From the NCBI RefSeq assembly GCF_000768685.1, contig NZ_AVPK01000002.1:62001-126000 (forward strand): DNA of 64,000 nt. The letters run 5' to 3'. Both the position numbers and the translations under genes were made by a program. Source of the stretch: Knoellia subterranea KCTC 19937. GTDB lineage: Bacteria; Actinomycetota; Actinomycetes; Actinomycetales; Dermatophilaceae. The notes below the pieces were generated by a model. It was not told the origin of the DNA, ran no database searches, and saw nothing but the letters and a program-made list of their open reading frames with translations. Position 1 is the first letter of the stretch. Every line of letters begins with the position of its first letter. This document shows positions 7,542 to 16,519 of this stretch, piece by piece.

Positions 7542-9305
7542 ATGAGCGCGGCAACCGAATCCCAGACCATGCTCCGCGAGCGGCACGCCGCTCGCCCGCA
7601 CCCGCGGCTCGCCCCGGGCTCGACGGTGATCAAGTGGATCACCACCACTGACCACAAGGTCATCGGCAACCTCTACTTCATCACCTCGTTCGCCTGGTTC
7701 CTCATGGGCGGCATCATGGCGCTGATCATCCGCGCCGAGCTGCTCCAGCCGGGCATGCAGGTCGTCGACAATCCCGAGCAGTTCAACCAGCTGTTCACCA
7801 TGCACGGCACGATCATGCTGTTGCTCTTCGCGACACCGCTGTTCGCCGGCTTCGCCAACGCGCTCATGCCACTGCAGATCGGCGCGCCCGACGTGTCCTT
7901 CCCGCGGCTCAACATGTTCGCGTACTGGCTCTACCTCTTCGGCGGCCTCATCGCAGCGGGTGGCTTCCTGACGCCCGGTGGCGCGGCAGCCTTCGGTTGG
8001 TTCGCCTACACGCCGCTGTCGGACGCCTCCTACAGCCCCGGCATGGGCGGCAACCTGTGGGTCTTCGGCCTCGCGCTGAGCGGCTTCGGCACCATCCTCG
8101 GGTCGGTCAACTTCATCACGACCATCCTGACGATGCGTGCGCCCGGCATGACGATGTTCCGGATGCCGATCTTCGTCTGGACCGTCCTCGTCACCTCGAT
8201 CCTCGTGCTGCTCATCTTCCCGGCCCTGGCCGCGGCGCTCTTCGCGCTCGGTGCCGACCGACGGTTCGGCGCGCACATCTTCGACCCGGACAGCGGCGGC
8301 GTGATGCTCTGGCAACACGTGTTCTGGTTCTTCGGACACCCAGAGGTCTACGTCATCGCCCTGCCCTTCTTCGGCATCATCTCCGAGATCGTGCCGGTGT
8401 TCTCGCGCAAGCCGATCTTCGGCTACAAGACCCTCGTCTACGCCACGATCGCCATCGCTGCCCTGTCCGTCTCGGTCTGGGCCCACCACATGTACGGCAC
8501 GGGCCAGGTGCTGCTGCCGTTCTTCGCGATCATGACAATGCTCATCGCGGTCCCGACGGGCGTGAAGTTCTTCAACTGGATCGGCACGATGTGGGGCGGC
8601 AAGCTCTCCTTCGAGACGCCGATGCTCTGGTCGATCGGCTTCCTCGTGACCTTCCTCTTCGGCGGTCTCACCGGCGTCATCCTCGCCAGCCCGGCCCTCG
8701 ACTTCCACCTGACCGACAGCTACTTCGTGGTCGCGCACTTCCACTACGTCGTGTTCGGCACCGTGGTCTTCGCCATGTTCGGTGGCTTCTACTTCTGGTG
8801 GCCCAAGCTCACCGGTCGGATGCTCGACGAGACTCTCGGCAAGGTCCACTTCTGGATGCTGTTCATCGGCTTCCACACGACCTTCCTCGTGCAGCACCTC
8901 CTCGGCATCTGGGGTATGCCGCGTCGTTACGCGGACTACCTGCCCGAGGACGGCTTCACCCTCGGCAACCAGATCTCGTCCGTCGGCGCGTTCATCCTCG
9001 GTGCGTCGATGCTGCCGTTCTTCTACAACGTGTGGAAGACGTGGCGCTACGCACCCCTCGTGGAGACCGACGACCCGTGGGGCTACGGCGCCTCGCTGGA
9101 GTGGGCGACGTCCTGCCCGCCGCCGCGCCACAACTTCAACTCCATCCCGCGGATCCGTTCGGAGCGCCCGGCGTTCGACCTCAACCACCCCGAGGCGGCA
9201 CCGGCTGGCTACCAGCGCACCGGTTTGCTCAAGGTCATGGGTCCGGCCGACCTCGGAGACCAGGCGATGTCCTCGACCACCACGACGCAGCACAAGGAGT
9301 CCTGA
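7542..9305 (+). CDS. ctaD: Cytochrome c oxidase subunit I (aa3 type)
   Basis: Catalytic subunit reducing O2 to water with proton pumping. 587 residues with about 12 membrane helices. Visible ligands: heme a His in [15 protein letters not shown] (about 87); CuB His and the cross-linked Tyr in [15 protein letters not shown] (about 256-270); CuB His pair in WAHHMYG (about 315); heme a3/a His pair in [11 protein letters not shown] (about 397-399). EVYV together with the K-channel-like region indicates an A-type heme-copper oxidase. It lies between ctaC and ctaF with spacings of 4 and 3 bases. The C-terminal 50 residues are polar and cytoplasmic. Confidence 0.98.
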   Translation: MSAATESQTMLRERHAARPHPRLAPGSTVIKWITTTDHKVIGNLYFITSFAWFLMGGIMALIIRAELLQPGMQVVDNPEQFNQLFTMHGTIMLLLFATPLFAGFANALMPLQIGAPDVSFPRLNMFAYWLYLFGGLIAAGGFLTPGGAAAFGWFAYTPLSDASYSPGMGGNLWVFGLALSGFGTILGSVNFITTILTMRAPGMTMFRMPIFVWTVLVTSILVLLIFPALAAALFALGADRRFGAHIFDPDSGGVMLWQHVFWFFGHPEVYVIALPFFGIISEIVPVFSRKPIFGYKTLVYATIAIAALSVSVWAHHMYGTGQVLLPFFAIMTMLIAVPTGVKFFNWIGTMWGGKLSFETPMLWSIGFLVTFLFGGLTGVILASPALDFHLTDSYFVVAHFHYVVFGTVVFAMFGGFYFWWPKLTGRMLDETLGKVHFWMLFIGFHTTFLVQHLLGIWGMPRRYADYLPEDGFTLGNQISSVGAFILGASMLPFFYNVWKTWRYAPLVETDDPWGYGASLEWATSCPPPRHNFNSIPRIRSERPAFDLNHPEAAPAGYQRTGLLKVMGPADLGDQAMSSTTTTQHKES

Positions 9306-9308
9306 CCC

Positions 9309-9713
9309 ATGCTGGCAATGGAACGGATCAGTTGGCTCTTCGGTGGCTTCGCTGCCCTCATGGCGGTCATCTACGGCCTGTGGACCGACCCCACCGAGCC
9401 GGTCGGTGTCACCGGCCTGACCCTCGGTGCCCTGCTCGGCTTCATGATCGCGGGCTACCTCAACCTCACCCGTCGCAAGCTCGAGGGCGTGCCGCCCGAG
9501 GATGACCCGTTGGGCGAGATCAGCGACATCGCCGGCGACTACGGCTTCTTCAGCCCGCACAGCTGGTGGCCCTTCTGGCTGGCCCTCACCTCGGCCATCA
9601 TCTTCCTCGGCCTCGCCGTGGGTTGGTGGCTCGTGGCCCTGGGCGCGTTCTTCGTGATCCCCGCGCTCATCGGCTGGGTCTTCGAATACTGGAAGGGCCC
9701 CCACGCCCTCTGA
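9309..9713 (+). CDS. ctaF: Cytochrome c oxidase subunit IV, actinobacterial type
   Basis: Small accessory subunit of the actinobacterial aa3 oxidase, part of the bcc-aa3 supercomplex. 134 residues with four hydrophobic segments (about residues 7-24, 33-50, 90-108 and 110-126) and the acidic loop EGVPPEDDPLGEISDIAGDYGFFSP-like region between helices 2 and 3, which is characteristic. The start lies 3 bases after the ctaD stop. It is the last gene of the operon and is followed by a terminator hairpin. Confidence 0.95.
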   Translation: MLAMERISWLFGGFAALMAVIYGLWTDPTEPVGVTGLTLGALLGFMIAGYLNLTRRKLEGVPPEDDPLGEISDIAGDYGFFSPHSWWPFWLALTSAIIFLGLAVGWWLVALGAFFVIPALIGWVFEYWKGPHAL

Positions 9714-9733
9714 TTCGGACACGTTCGCAGGCA

Positions 9734-9772
9734 GACGGCCGCGTCGGACCCTCTGGGGTCGACGCGGCCGTC
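9734..9772 (+). terminator. Terminator of the ctaC-ctaD-ctaF operon
   Basis: Perfect 13-bp GC-rich inverted repeat (9734-9746 and 9760-9772) with a 13-base loop, 20 bases after the ctaF stop. There is no T run, which is common for terminators in high-GC actinobacteria. Confidence 0.75.
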
Positions 9773-9793
9773 GCCGTGTGGTGAGACTGTTCC

Positions 9794-10789
9794 ATGAGCA
9801 CCGGCCCGATCGAGGAGACCACGAACCAGTCGACCGAGGTCGCGGACGGCGTGACCGTCTGCGCACTGTCGCTCGTCGAAGGGCTGGGGACTGCTGAGCG
9901 GGCCGCGTGCCTCACCGACTTCTCCGACCCGGCGTGGACGGAGTGGAGCTACCTTCCCGGCGATCGGCCCGGGCTCGCCCTGGAGCATGCCGACCGGATG
10001 CAGGTCGACGCGGTGATCGCGCTCGTCGATGCCTCGCTCTCGAAACTTGGTGCGAAACTGGTCCGGGGTGCGATCGACGTGGAGCGGGCCCGGCGCTTGT
10101 CGGTGACCGGGGTACTCCCCACCAGCGACCGCTACTGGGTCCGTGTGCTCGAAGATCCGGGGAAGAGCGTCTGGGCGTGGCGGCTCAACGGGCACCACGT
10201 CGGTCTGCACGTCACGGTGGACGGGTCAGACCTCACTTTCACCCCGCTCTTCATCGGCTCCGAACCCGCTCGCATCTCCAGCGGGCCGTTGGCCGGGACA
10301 CGACTCCTCGGTCCGGAGGAGGACCTGGCACGTGACCTGCTCGCGGGCCTCGATGACGCCCAGCGGCAGCAGGCGGTGGCCACCGGGATCGCGCCGGCCG
10401 ACATCCTGACCGGGATGGACCCGGTCGTCGACCCGTCGGTACTGCCCAGAGGGATTCGCCGGGGCGACCTGGAGTCGCACCAGCGGCCACTTCTCGACGC
10501 GCTCGTCCAGCGATACCTCGATCGTCTCCCGGCGGCATACGCCAGAAGGTGGTGGACCGAGGCGGTGGGGAAGGATTCAGCGGATCTGGAGTTCAGCTGG
10601 GCCGGCAGCCTCGAGGTCGGGAGCCCGCACTACTACTGCGTCCGGAGTTCGACACTCCTCATCGAGTACGACAACACCCAGGACGATGCCAACCACGCGC
10701 ACTCGGTGCTCCGCCACCTGCGCGACGACTTTGGGGGAGATGTCCTGCGGGCGCACAGCCGGGCCCACCACCGGACGGCGGGCGACTAG
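9794..10789 (+). CDS. DUF3500 family protein
   Basis: 331-residue protein recognised as DUF3500 by its ordered motifs: WAWRLNGHHVGLHVTV (about residues 130-145), TPLFIGSEPARI, GPLAGTRLLGPEEDLA, then ADILTGMDP, and a C-terminal block with GSPHYYCVRSSTLLIEYDN followed by an Asn/His pair and DDFGGDVLRAHSRAHH. The many conserved His and Asp residues suggest a metal-binding protein, but no function is established. No signal peptide is visible. Its stop codon shares a CTAG with the convergent metallopeptidase gene. It separates the plus-strand oxidase operon from the minus-strand bc1 operon. Confidence 0.85.
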   Translation: MSTGPIEETTNQSTEVADGVTVCALSLVEGLGTAERAACLTDFSDPAWTEWSYLPGDRPGLALEHADRMQVDAVIALVDASLSKLGAKLVRGAIDVERARRLSVTGVLPTSDRYWVRVLEDPGKSVWAWRLNGHHVGLHVTVDGSDLTFTPLFIGSEPARISSGPLAGTRLLGPEEDLARDLLAGLDDAQRQQAVATGIAPADILTGMDPVVDPSVLPRGIRRGDLESHQRPLLDALVQRYLDRLPAAYARRWWTEAVGKDSADLEFSWAGSLEVGSPHYYCVRSSTLLIEYDNTQDDANHAHSVLRHLRDDFGGDVLRAHSRAHHRTAGD

Positions 10790-11139
10790 CCCCAACCGAG
10801 TTCGTGCAGGGCGGCGTCATCGATGCCGAAGTGGTGGGCGATCTCGTGGACGACGGTGATGGCGATCTCGTCGCGAAGGTCGTCCAGGTCGTCGCACATG
10901 CGGGTGAGGGGGCCGCGGAAGAGGGTGATCCGATCAGGAAGGTTGCCCAGGCCCCAACCGGCGTCACGCTCGGTGAGGGGAACGCCGTCATAGACCCCGA
11001 GCAGGTCCGGGTCATCCGCCGGCGGCTCGTCCTCGACGAGGAAGACGACGTTGTCTAGCATGGCCATGAGGTCCTCGGGCACCTCGTCCAGGGACTCCTC
11101 GACGATGGTCTCGAAGAGGGCGGGGTCAATGGCGTCCAC
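10786..11139 (-). CDS. Minimal zincin-like metallopeptidase (DUF1025 family)
   Basis: 117-residue cytosolic protein of the small metallopeptidase family (PF06262). The zinc motif is VVHEIAHHFGIDD near the C-terminus (about residues 96-108), and the family-typical N-terminus runs FETIVEESLDEVPEDLMAML. The GTG start gives the standard length. Its TAG stop overlaps the DUF3500 stop from the other strand in a shared CTAG, leaving no space for separate terminators. Substrates are unknown. Confidence 0.9.
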   Translation of the reverse strand: MDAIDPALFETIVEESLDEVPEDLMAMLDNVVFLVEDEPPADDPDLLGVYDGVPLTERDAGWGLGNLPDRITLFRGPLTRMCDDLDDLRDEIAITVVHEIAHHFGIDDAALHELGWG

Positions 11140-11215
11140 GGGGACACCCTGTCATGTCGGGTGGACACGCGCAGGAGGCGCTCCGTGAGGGCGCTCCGGG
11201 CGGGAGAATGGCCGC

Positions 11216-11494
11216 ATGCGTGTGACTGTCAGGGTGCGCCCGGGGGCGTCCAGGATCGCCGTGGGCGGTCGGTACGGTGACGCAGAGCCTCCGACCCTCA
11301 TCGTGGCCGTGACGGCACGGGCCGTGGACGGAGCAGCCACGGAGGCGGTGCTGCGGGCCGTCGCAGACGCCTTCGGTGTGCACCGGCGGCATGTGGCCCT
11401 CATCAACGGAGCGACCTCGAGGACGAAAGTCCTCGAGGTCGCTCTCGATGAGTCGGCAGGCCAGGAGCGGCTCGCCGAACTGCTCAGTCCCTGA
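11216..11494 (+). CDS. DUF167 (YggU-like) protein
   Basis: 92-residue protein with the family pattern RVTVRVRPGASRIAVGG at the N-terminus and VALINGATSRTKVLEV in the second half. Conserved across bacteria; biochemical role unknown. The ATG at 11216 is the only sensible start. Its last 11 bases overlap the 3' end of qcrB on the opposite strand, so the transcripts are convergent with overlapping ends. Confidence 0.9.
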   Translation: MRVTVRVRPGASRIAVGGRYGDAEPPTLIVAVTARAVDGAATEAVLRAVADAFGVHRRHVALINGATSRTKVLEVALDESAGQERLAELLSP

Positions 11495-13256
11495 CCGGGC
11501 TCCCACTGCTGAGGCCGGTGGAGTCGGTGTCGGCTCCCTGCTCGATGGCGTCATGGTCCGATGCCTCGAGCGCCTCTGCGTGGTGACCGTCGTGGTGCGC
11601 CGCCGCCAGCTCGGCCGGGGTGACCGGGTTGACCGCGTCCTTGAAGAACCAGTGCGACAGCTTCGCGCGCAGACGGTCCTTGCGTGCCGCGGGACGTGCG
11701 ACACCGTTCTCGTCGTACTCGGGCGTGAGCTGCAGGGGTGCGACAGGCTCGTGCTGGACGAGGATCCAGCGCTCCCGGTCGGTCAGGGCGTCGTGGCGCT
11801 CGTGGAACGAGCCGTCGGCGCCACGGATGATGCGACCCGACTCGCGCGAGTGCAGCGCGAGCTCACGGTCGTGACGCTGCAGGCTGAGGCAGATGCGCTT
11901 CGTGACCCAGAACGCGATCGGGGGCAGGACGAACAGGCCGATTCGGAATGCCCAAGTGATGTCGTTGATGGACATGCCGAGCTTGATGGCGATGATGTCG
12001 TTGCCCGCGGCGAACATGAACACCGAGTACGCGACGATCGCAGCCATGCCGATGCCGGTGCGGGTCGGGTTGTTGCGCGGTCGGTCGAGCAGGTGGTGCT
12101 CACGCTCGTCGCCCGTGATCCACCGCTCGACGAACGGGTAGACACCCAGAACGGTGTAGACGAGCGGGAGCAGAACCAGGGCGCCCAGCGCGATGTTCAG
12201 CGAGAGGGTGAACCCGAGGAAGGAGAACTCCAGCCACCCCGGGAGGAGGCGGAGCGCACCGTCGGCGAAGCCCATGTACCAGTCGGGCTGGGAACCCGCT
12301 GTGACGGGGGAGGGGTCGTACGGGCCGTAGGCCCAGATCGGGTTGATGGTGAACAACGCCGAGATCAGGGCGATGACACCGAACACGATGAAGAAGAACC
12401 CACCAGCCTTGGCCGCGTAGACCGGCATGACGCGGTAACCGACGACGTTGTCGTTGGTCTTGCCCGGGCCGGGGAACTGCGTGTGCTTGTGGACCGCGAC
12501 CAGCGTGATGTGCGCGATGAACAGACCCACGAGGATGGCCGGGATGAGCAGGACGTGCGCCGAGTACAGGCGCGGGATGATCATCTCGCCCGGGAAGGGG
12601 CCGCCGAAGATCGCGTACGCGAGGTAGGAGCCGATGACAGGCGCAGTCTGGACGAAGCCCTCCATGGCGCGGATACCCGTGCCGGAGAGGAGGTCGTCGG
12701 GGAGGGAGTAGCCAGCGAAGCCCTCGACGATCGCCAGGAGCGCCAGGATCGTGCCGAGCACCCAGTTGAGCTCACGCGGCTTCCGGAAGGCGCCCGTGAA
12801 GAAGACACGGAACATGTGCACCGTCAGGCCGACGATGAACATCAGGGCGGCCCAGTGGTGGATCTGGCGGATGATCAGTCCGCCCTTGACGTCGAACGAG
12901 ATGTTGAGCGTCGAGGCGTAGGCCTCCGACATCATCTGGCCCCGCAACGGCACGTAGGAGCCGTCGTAGATCGTGTGCCCGGCGCTCGGGATGAACCACA
13001 GGGTCAGGAGTGCACCCGTGAGCAGGCAGATGATGAGCGAGTACATCGCGATCTCACCGAGCATGAACGACCAGTGGTCGGGGAAGACCTTGCGAAGCAG
13101 GTAGTTGACCGGTTTGGCCGCGGACGTGCGGTCGTCGATCCAGCCGGCGAAGCCACCAGCCTTGCGCGCGGCAGCGCTCGGCGCCGCGTGAGCGGGCTTG
13201 TCGCCGTCGCGCAGTTGGTCCGCCGGACGGCCGGTCGGAAGGGTCTCGGTGCTCAT
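11484..13256 (-). CDS. qcrB: Cytochrome bc1 complex cytochrome b subunit
   Basis: Quinol-oxidising membrane subunit of the bcc complex. 590 residues. Heme-ligating His residues lie in RQIHHWAALMFIVGLTVHMF (about 130-150) and in RLYSAHVLLIPAILVGLFIAH (about 230-250). The PDWYMGF segment (about 325) corresponds to the PEWY motif of the Qo site, with D as in actinobacteria. The long charged C-terminal tail after about residue 440 is also typical of the phylum. The ATG overlaps the qcrA stop (ATGA). Last gene of the ctaE-qcrC-qcrA-qcrB operon. Confidence 0.97.
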   Translation of the reverse strand: MSTETLPTGRPADQLRDGDKPAHAAPSAAARKAGGFAGWIDDRTSAAKPVNYLLRKVFPDHWSFMLGEIAMYSLIICLLTGALLTLWFIPSAGHTIYDGSYVPLRGQMMSEAYASTLNISFDVKGGLIIRQIHHWAALMFIVGLTVHMFRVFFTGAFRKPRELNWVLGTILALLAIVEGFAGYSLPDDLLSGTGIRAMEGFVQTAPVIGSYLAYAIFGGPFPGEMIIPRLYSAHVLLIPAILVGLFIAHITLVAVHKHTQFPGPGKTNDNVVGYRVMPVYAAKAGGFFFIVFGVIALISALFTINPIWAYGPYDPSPVTAGSQPDWYMGFADGALRLLPGWLEFSFLGFTLSLNIALGALVLLPLVYTVLGVYPFVERWITGDEREHHLLDRPRNNPTRTGIGMAAIVAYSVFMFAAGNDIIAIKLGMSINDITWAFRIGLFVLPPIAFWVTKRICLSLQRHDRELALHSRESGRIIRGADGSFHERHDALTDRERWILVQHEPVAPLQLTPEYDENGVARPAARKDRLRAKLSHWFFKDAVNPVTPAELAAAHHDGHHAEALEASDHDAIEQGADTDSTGLSSGSPVRD

Positions 13257-14383
13257 GCGGATCCACGCTCCCAGAAGCTCGGTCCAACGGCTTCCTTGAA
13301 CGGGCCCTTGGAGATGAGGTAACCCTCGTCGTCAACGGTGATCGGCAGCTGCGGCAGCGGGCGCTTGGCCGGGCCGAAGATCACCTTGCAGTCCTGCGTC
13401 ACGTCGAAGGTGGACTGGTGGCAGGGGCACAGCAGGTGGTGCGTCTGCTGCTCGTAGAGGCCGACCGGGCAACCCACGTGCGTGCAGATCTTGGAGTAGG
13501 CGACGATGCCCTGGTGGCCCCAGTCCTTCTCCTTCTGGGACTTGATGTCATCGGGGTCGAGGCGCATGAGCAGCACGGCTGCCTTGGCCTTCTCCTCGAG
13601 GATGTGGTGCTCGAGGTCGAGCAGCCCCTCCGGCATGACGTGGAAGACCGAACCGATGGTGACGTCGCTCGCCTTGATGGGCGTGTTCTGCGGGTCACGC
13701 ATGAGGCGCATCGGCTTGTTGGGGTAGCTGCCGTCCTCTTCCTTGTGGCCATTCCAGAAGCTCACCGACAGGTCGTCCTCAGGCAGCGGCCCGAGACCAC
13801 CGATGAGGGGGAGGACGACGGGCACGGCGAAGAGACCGAGGGCACCACCGAGGGTGTACTTGATGAGTGGGCGGCGGGTCAGGTGAGCGCTCTCGGCACC
13901 GTCACCGAGGATCTCGACGAACTTCGACCGGTCCTCGTCGGCCGAGCGCATCGGGTGGCGCATCTCGACCTCCTCCTCGTCCGGCATGAGGGTCTTGGCC
14001 CACTGGACCGCACCCAGACCGATACCGAGGAGCGTGGCGGCCATCGACAGTCCGAGCGCGGTGTGCAGCGCATTGGTCTGCCCGATGCCGGGGATGAAGA
14101 CGGTCGAGTGCTTGTCGATCGCGAAGTACGCCACGACGAACGCGAGCGTGCCGACGATGGAGAGCAGGAAGAGTCCGCCGACGATGCGCTCGGCGCGCTT
14201 GGCCGCAACCTCGTCGAGGTCGGTGCCACGGTGGATGTGGGGCCCGAAGCCGGGGTTCTCGAAACGCTCGGGGATGCCGCCGTCCCCAACGACGTGCCCC
14301 TGGTCGAGGCGAACGGCACCGGAGCCGAACTCACCCGTGGGGGTGACCTCGCCTCCGGTGGTGGGGCTGTCCTGCTCGTTCAT
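13253..14383 (-). CDS. qcrA: Rieske iron-sulfur subunit of the bc1 complex
   Basis: 376-residue actinobacterial Rieske protein with three membrane helices (about residues 68-90, 105-125 and 175-195) rather than one. The 2Fe-2S ligands lie in CTHVGCPVGLYEQQ and LLCPCHQSTFD (about 299-328): Cys-x-His and Cys-x-x-His. It transfers electrons from quinol to the diheme cytochrome QcrC. The ATG at 14383 gives the usual polar N-terminal tail; the stop overlaps the qcrB start. Confidence 0.97.
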   Translation of the reverse strand: MNEQDSPTTGGEVTPTGEFGSGAVRLDQGHVVGDGGIPERFENPGFGPHIHRGTDLDEVAAKRAERIVGGLFLLSIVGTLAFVVAYFAIDKHSTVFIPGIGQTNALHTALGLSMAATLLGIGLGAVQWAKTLMPDEEEVEMRHPMRSADEDRSKFVEILGDGAESAHLTRRPLIKYTLGGALGLFAVPVVLPLIGGLGPLPEDDLSVSFWNGHKEEDGSYPNKPMRLMRDPQNTPIKASDVTIGSVFHVMPEGLLDLEHHILEEKAKAAVLLMRLDPDDIKSQKEKDWGHQGIVAYSKICTHVGCPVGLYEQQTHHLLCPCHQSTFDVTQDCKVIFGPAKRPLPQLPITVDDEGYLISKGPFKEAVGPSFWERGSA

Positions 14384-14431
14384 CGGTCGTTCGATCCTGT
14401 CGACGGTGAGTGGGAAGCGGTCGTGTGCATG

Positions 14432-15235
14432 TCAGGCCGACTTCTGGCCGAGCCACACGGCTGCGGCGACCAGAATGCCCAGTCCGAAGAACCAGGCGAA
14501 CCAGCCCTCGGTCACGGGGCCGAGGGCGCCCAGGGCGTGTCCACCCTGCTGCGGCGAGTCCTCGACCGACTTGAGGAAGGCGATGATGTCGCGCTTGCCC
14601 TCGGCGTTGATGTTGTTGTCGTTGAAGACCGGCATGGACTGCGGCCCGGTCTCCATGGCCTCGTAGATGTGCTTGGACTCGACACCCATGAGGGACGGGG
14701 CGTACTTGCCGCGGGTCAGGGCACCGCCCGATCCGGCGAAGTTGTGGCACATGGCGCAGTTCACGCGGAAGAGTTCGCCGCCCTTGGCGGGGTCGCCCTT
14801 GCTGGCGTCGACGTCCTCCTCGGCGGGAACCGCCGGGCCCGGGGCCAGGGACGCGATGTAGGCGCCGACCTGGTCGATCTCCTCCTGGCTGAACTGGACG
14901 TCACCACGCGCCGCCTGGATGCCGGGCTGGCGCATCGGCATACGGCCGGTACCCATCTGGAAGTCGACGGCTGCCGCACCGACACCGGCCAGTGCGGGAC
15001 CGGCCACCTTGTCGCCGTTGCCGGTCGCCCGGCCCTCGGCGTTGACGCCGTGGCACGAGGCGCAGTTGGCCTGGAAGAGCTGCTTGCCGGCGGTGACGTC
15101 CTCGGCGGTGCTGGCCTCGGCCTGCGCCGGCTGCGGCGCGAGGGCAGAGTATGCGAAGCCGGTCACGAGGAGGCCGAGCATGAGCAGGATGGCGATCGCT
15201 GCCGGGTGGCGGCGGCGGGCGGCCAGTGCGTTCAC
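14432..15235 (-). CDS. qcrC: Diheme cytochrome c subunit of the bc1 complex
   Basis: 267-residue membrane-anchored protein with an N-terminal anchor (about residues 12-33), two c-heme sites CASCH (about 59) and CAMCH (about 160), and a C-terminal helix (about 243-261). Met ligands are likely in GRMPMRQPG and QSMPVFND. It links the Rieske protein directly to CuA of CtaC, so no soluble cytochrome c is needed. The GTG start at 15235 gives the Arg-rich n-region MNALAARRRHP. It lies between ctaE and qcrA with gaps of 60 and 48 bases. Confidence 0.96.
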   Translation of the reverse strand: MNALAARRRHPAAIAILLMLGLLVTGFAYSALAPQPAQAEASTAEDVTAGKQLFQANCASCHGVNAEGRATGNGDKVAGPALAGVGAAAVDFQMGTGRMPMRQPGIQAARGDVQFSQEEIDQVGAYIASLAPGPAVPAEEDVDASKGDPAKGGELFRVNCAMCHNFAGSGGALTRGKYAPSLMGVESKHIYEAMETGPQSMPVFNDNNINAEGKRDIIAFLKSVEDSPQQGGHALGALGPVTEGWFAWFFGLGILVAAAVWLGQKSA

Positions 15236-15295
15236 GGCGTAAGTCCTGTCGGGGTCTCGGGGATGGAGGGTCCGGGGGAGGTCAGGGTGAGCACG

Positions 15296-15964
15296 TCACT
15301 TGAGGAGGTAGATCATCGCGAACAGCGCGATCCACACGACGTCGACGAAGTGCCAGTAGTAGGAGGTGACGACGGCGCCGGTCTCCTGGAGGTGCGTGTA
15401 TCGGCGCGTGGTGAAGGTACGACCGATGATGAGCAGGAAGGCGATGAGGCCACCGGTGACGTGCATGCCGTGGAAGCCGGTCGCGAGGTAGAAGATCGAC
15501 GAGTAGGAGTCGGTGCTCAGGGTCACGCCCTCCTGAACGAGCTGGGCGTATTCGTAGACCTGGCCGGCGATGAAGATCGAGCCGAAGACGTAGGTGAGGA
15601 CGTACCACTCACGCATGCCCCACTCCCTGAACTTCAGGAGCGAGCCGGTGCGGGCGACCTGACCGGCCTCGGCCTTCCAGACGCCGAGCTGGCACCACAC
15701 GGAGGAGATCACGAGGACGATCGTGTTGGCGAAGGCGAAGGGCACATTGAGTTCGGCTGTTCGTTCGGCCCACTGATCGGGGAGCACCCCTCGGAGCGAG
15801 AAGTAGAACGCGAAGAGCGCTGCGAAGAACATCAGCTCACTCGCGAGCCAGACCATCGTCCCGACCGCAACCATGTTGGGACGGGTCGCCGGACCGTAGT
15901 CCGGGATGCTGGGAACCGGACCGGACACTCGAGTCGTTGCTTCTGCAGTCGCCACGAGCGCCAT
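15296..15964 (-). CDS. ctaE: Cytochrome c oxidase subunit III
   Basis: 222-residue oxidase subunit with five membrane helices, of the short actinobacterial type. Landmarks are [20 protein letters not shown] (about residues 28-47), [27 protein letters not shown] and the C-terminal [21 protein letters not shown]. The ATG at 15964 is chosen because it begins a short polar leader before the conserved region; no strong ribosome site is seen. First gene of the operon, divergent from the receiver-like gene at 16051; the 86 bases between them must hold both promoters. Confidence 0.96.
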   Translation of the reverse strand: MALVATAEATTRVSGPVPSIPDYGPATRPNMVAVGTMVWLASELMFFAALFAFYFSLRGVLPDQWAERTAELNVPFAFANTIVLVISSVWCQLGVWKAEAGQVARTGSLLKFREWGMREWYVLTYVFGSIFIAGQVYEYAQLVQEGVTLSTDSYSSIFYLATGFHGMHVTGGLIAFLLIIGRTFTTRRYTHLQETGAVVTSYYWHFVDVVWIALFAMIYLLK

Positions 15965-16050
15965 TATGTCGTCATTCGTCTGTGAATGTCGCACCGACCC
16001 CCACCTTGGTGGTGTCGGTCCGGACAAACCCGCGTGGCTAGGATGCAGGC

Positions 16051-16509
16051 ATGACCTCAGCGCACGCGGTTGACCCCGTCACGACGGGCCCGACGACCCC
16101 CGGACGCCCTGCAGTCCACCAGGTGTCGGTCCTCCTCTACAGCGACGACATCACCACGCGCGACGCGGTGCGCGCCGCCGCCGGGCGCCGTCCGGCGCGC
16201 GACGTCGAGGTCACCCGCTGGCTCGAGTGCGCGACCGCGTTCGCGGTGACCGAGGCGCTGGACGCCGGTGGGTGGGACGTCGTCGTGCTCGACGGCGAGG
16301 CGGCCAAGAACGGTGGCCTCGGCCTGTGCCGTGAGCTCAAGAACGAGATCTACAACTGCCCGCCGGTGCTGGTCCTGACCGGCCGCCCCCAGGACGGGTG
16401 GCTCGCCGCCTGGTCGCTGGCGGACGAGGCAGTGCCGCACCCGCTCGACCCCATCAAGGTCGCCGAGGCGATCGCCGGGCTCGCGCGCACGCGCTCTGCG
16501 GCTTCCTGA
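16051..16509 (+). CDS. Stand-alone receiver-like (pseudo-receiver) protein
   Basis: 152-residue protein with a response-regulator receiver fold and no output domain. The acidic pair is in [14 protein letters not shown] (about residues 26-39), the phospho-acceptor candidate Asp is in [13 protein letters not shown] (about 78), and the beta-4 Thr is in VLVLTGRP. The usual beta-5 Lys-Pro is replaced by His-Pro in [10 protein letters not shown], so normal phosphorylation chemistry is doubtful. It lies 10 bases before trpD and divergent from the oxidase operon, an arrangement I recall from other actinobacteria. No cognate kinase is adjacent. Function unknown. Confidence 0.75.
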   Translation: MTSAHAVDPVTTGPTTPGRPAVHQVSVLLYSDDITTRDAVRAAAGRRPARDVEVTRWLECATAFAVTEALDAGGWDVVVLDGEAAKNGGLGLCRELKNEIYNCPPVLVLTGRPQDGWLAAWSLADEAVPHPLDPIKVAEAIAGLARTRSAAS

Positions 16510-16519
16510 CCGGCCCGCC

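Noticed and set aside
7392-9866. Long open frame on the minus strand opposite ctaD
   Set aside because: It is a shadow of the high-GC codon pattern of ctaD; composition is His/Arg/Glu/Asp-rich and no domain is recognisable.
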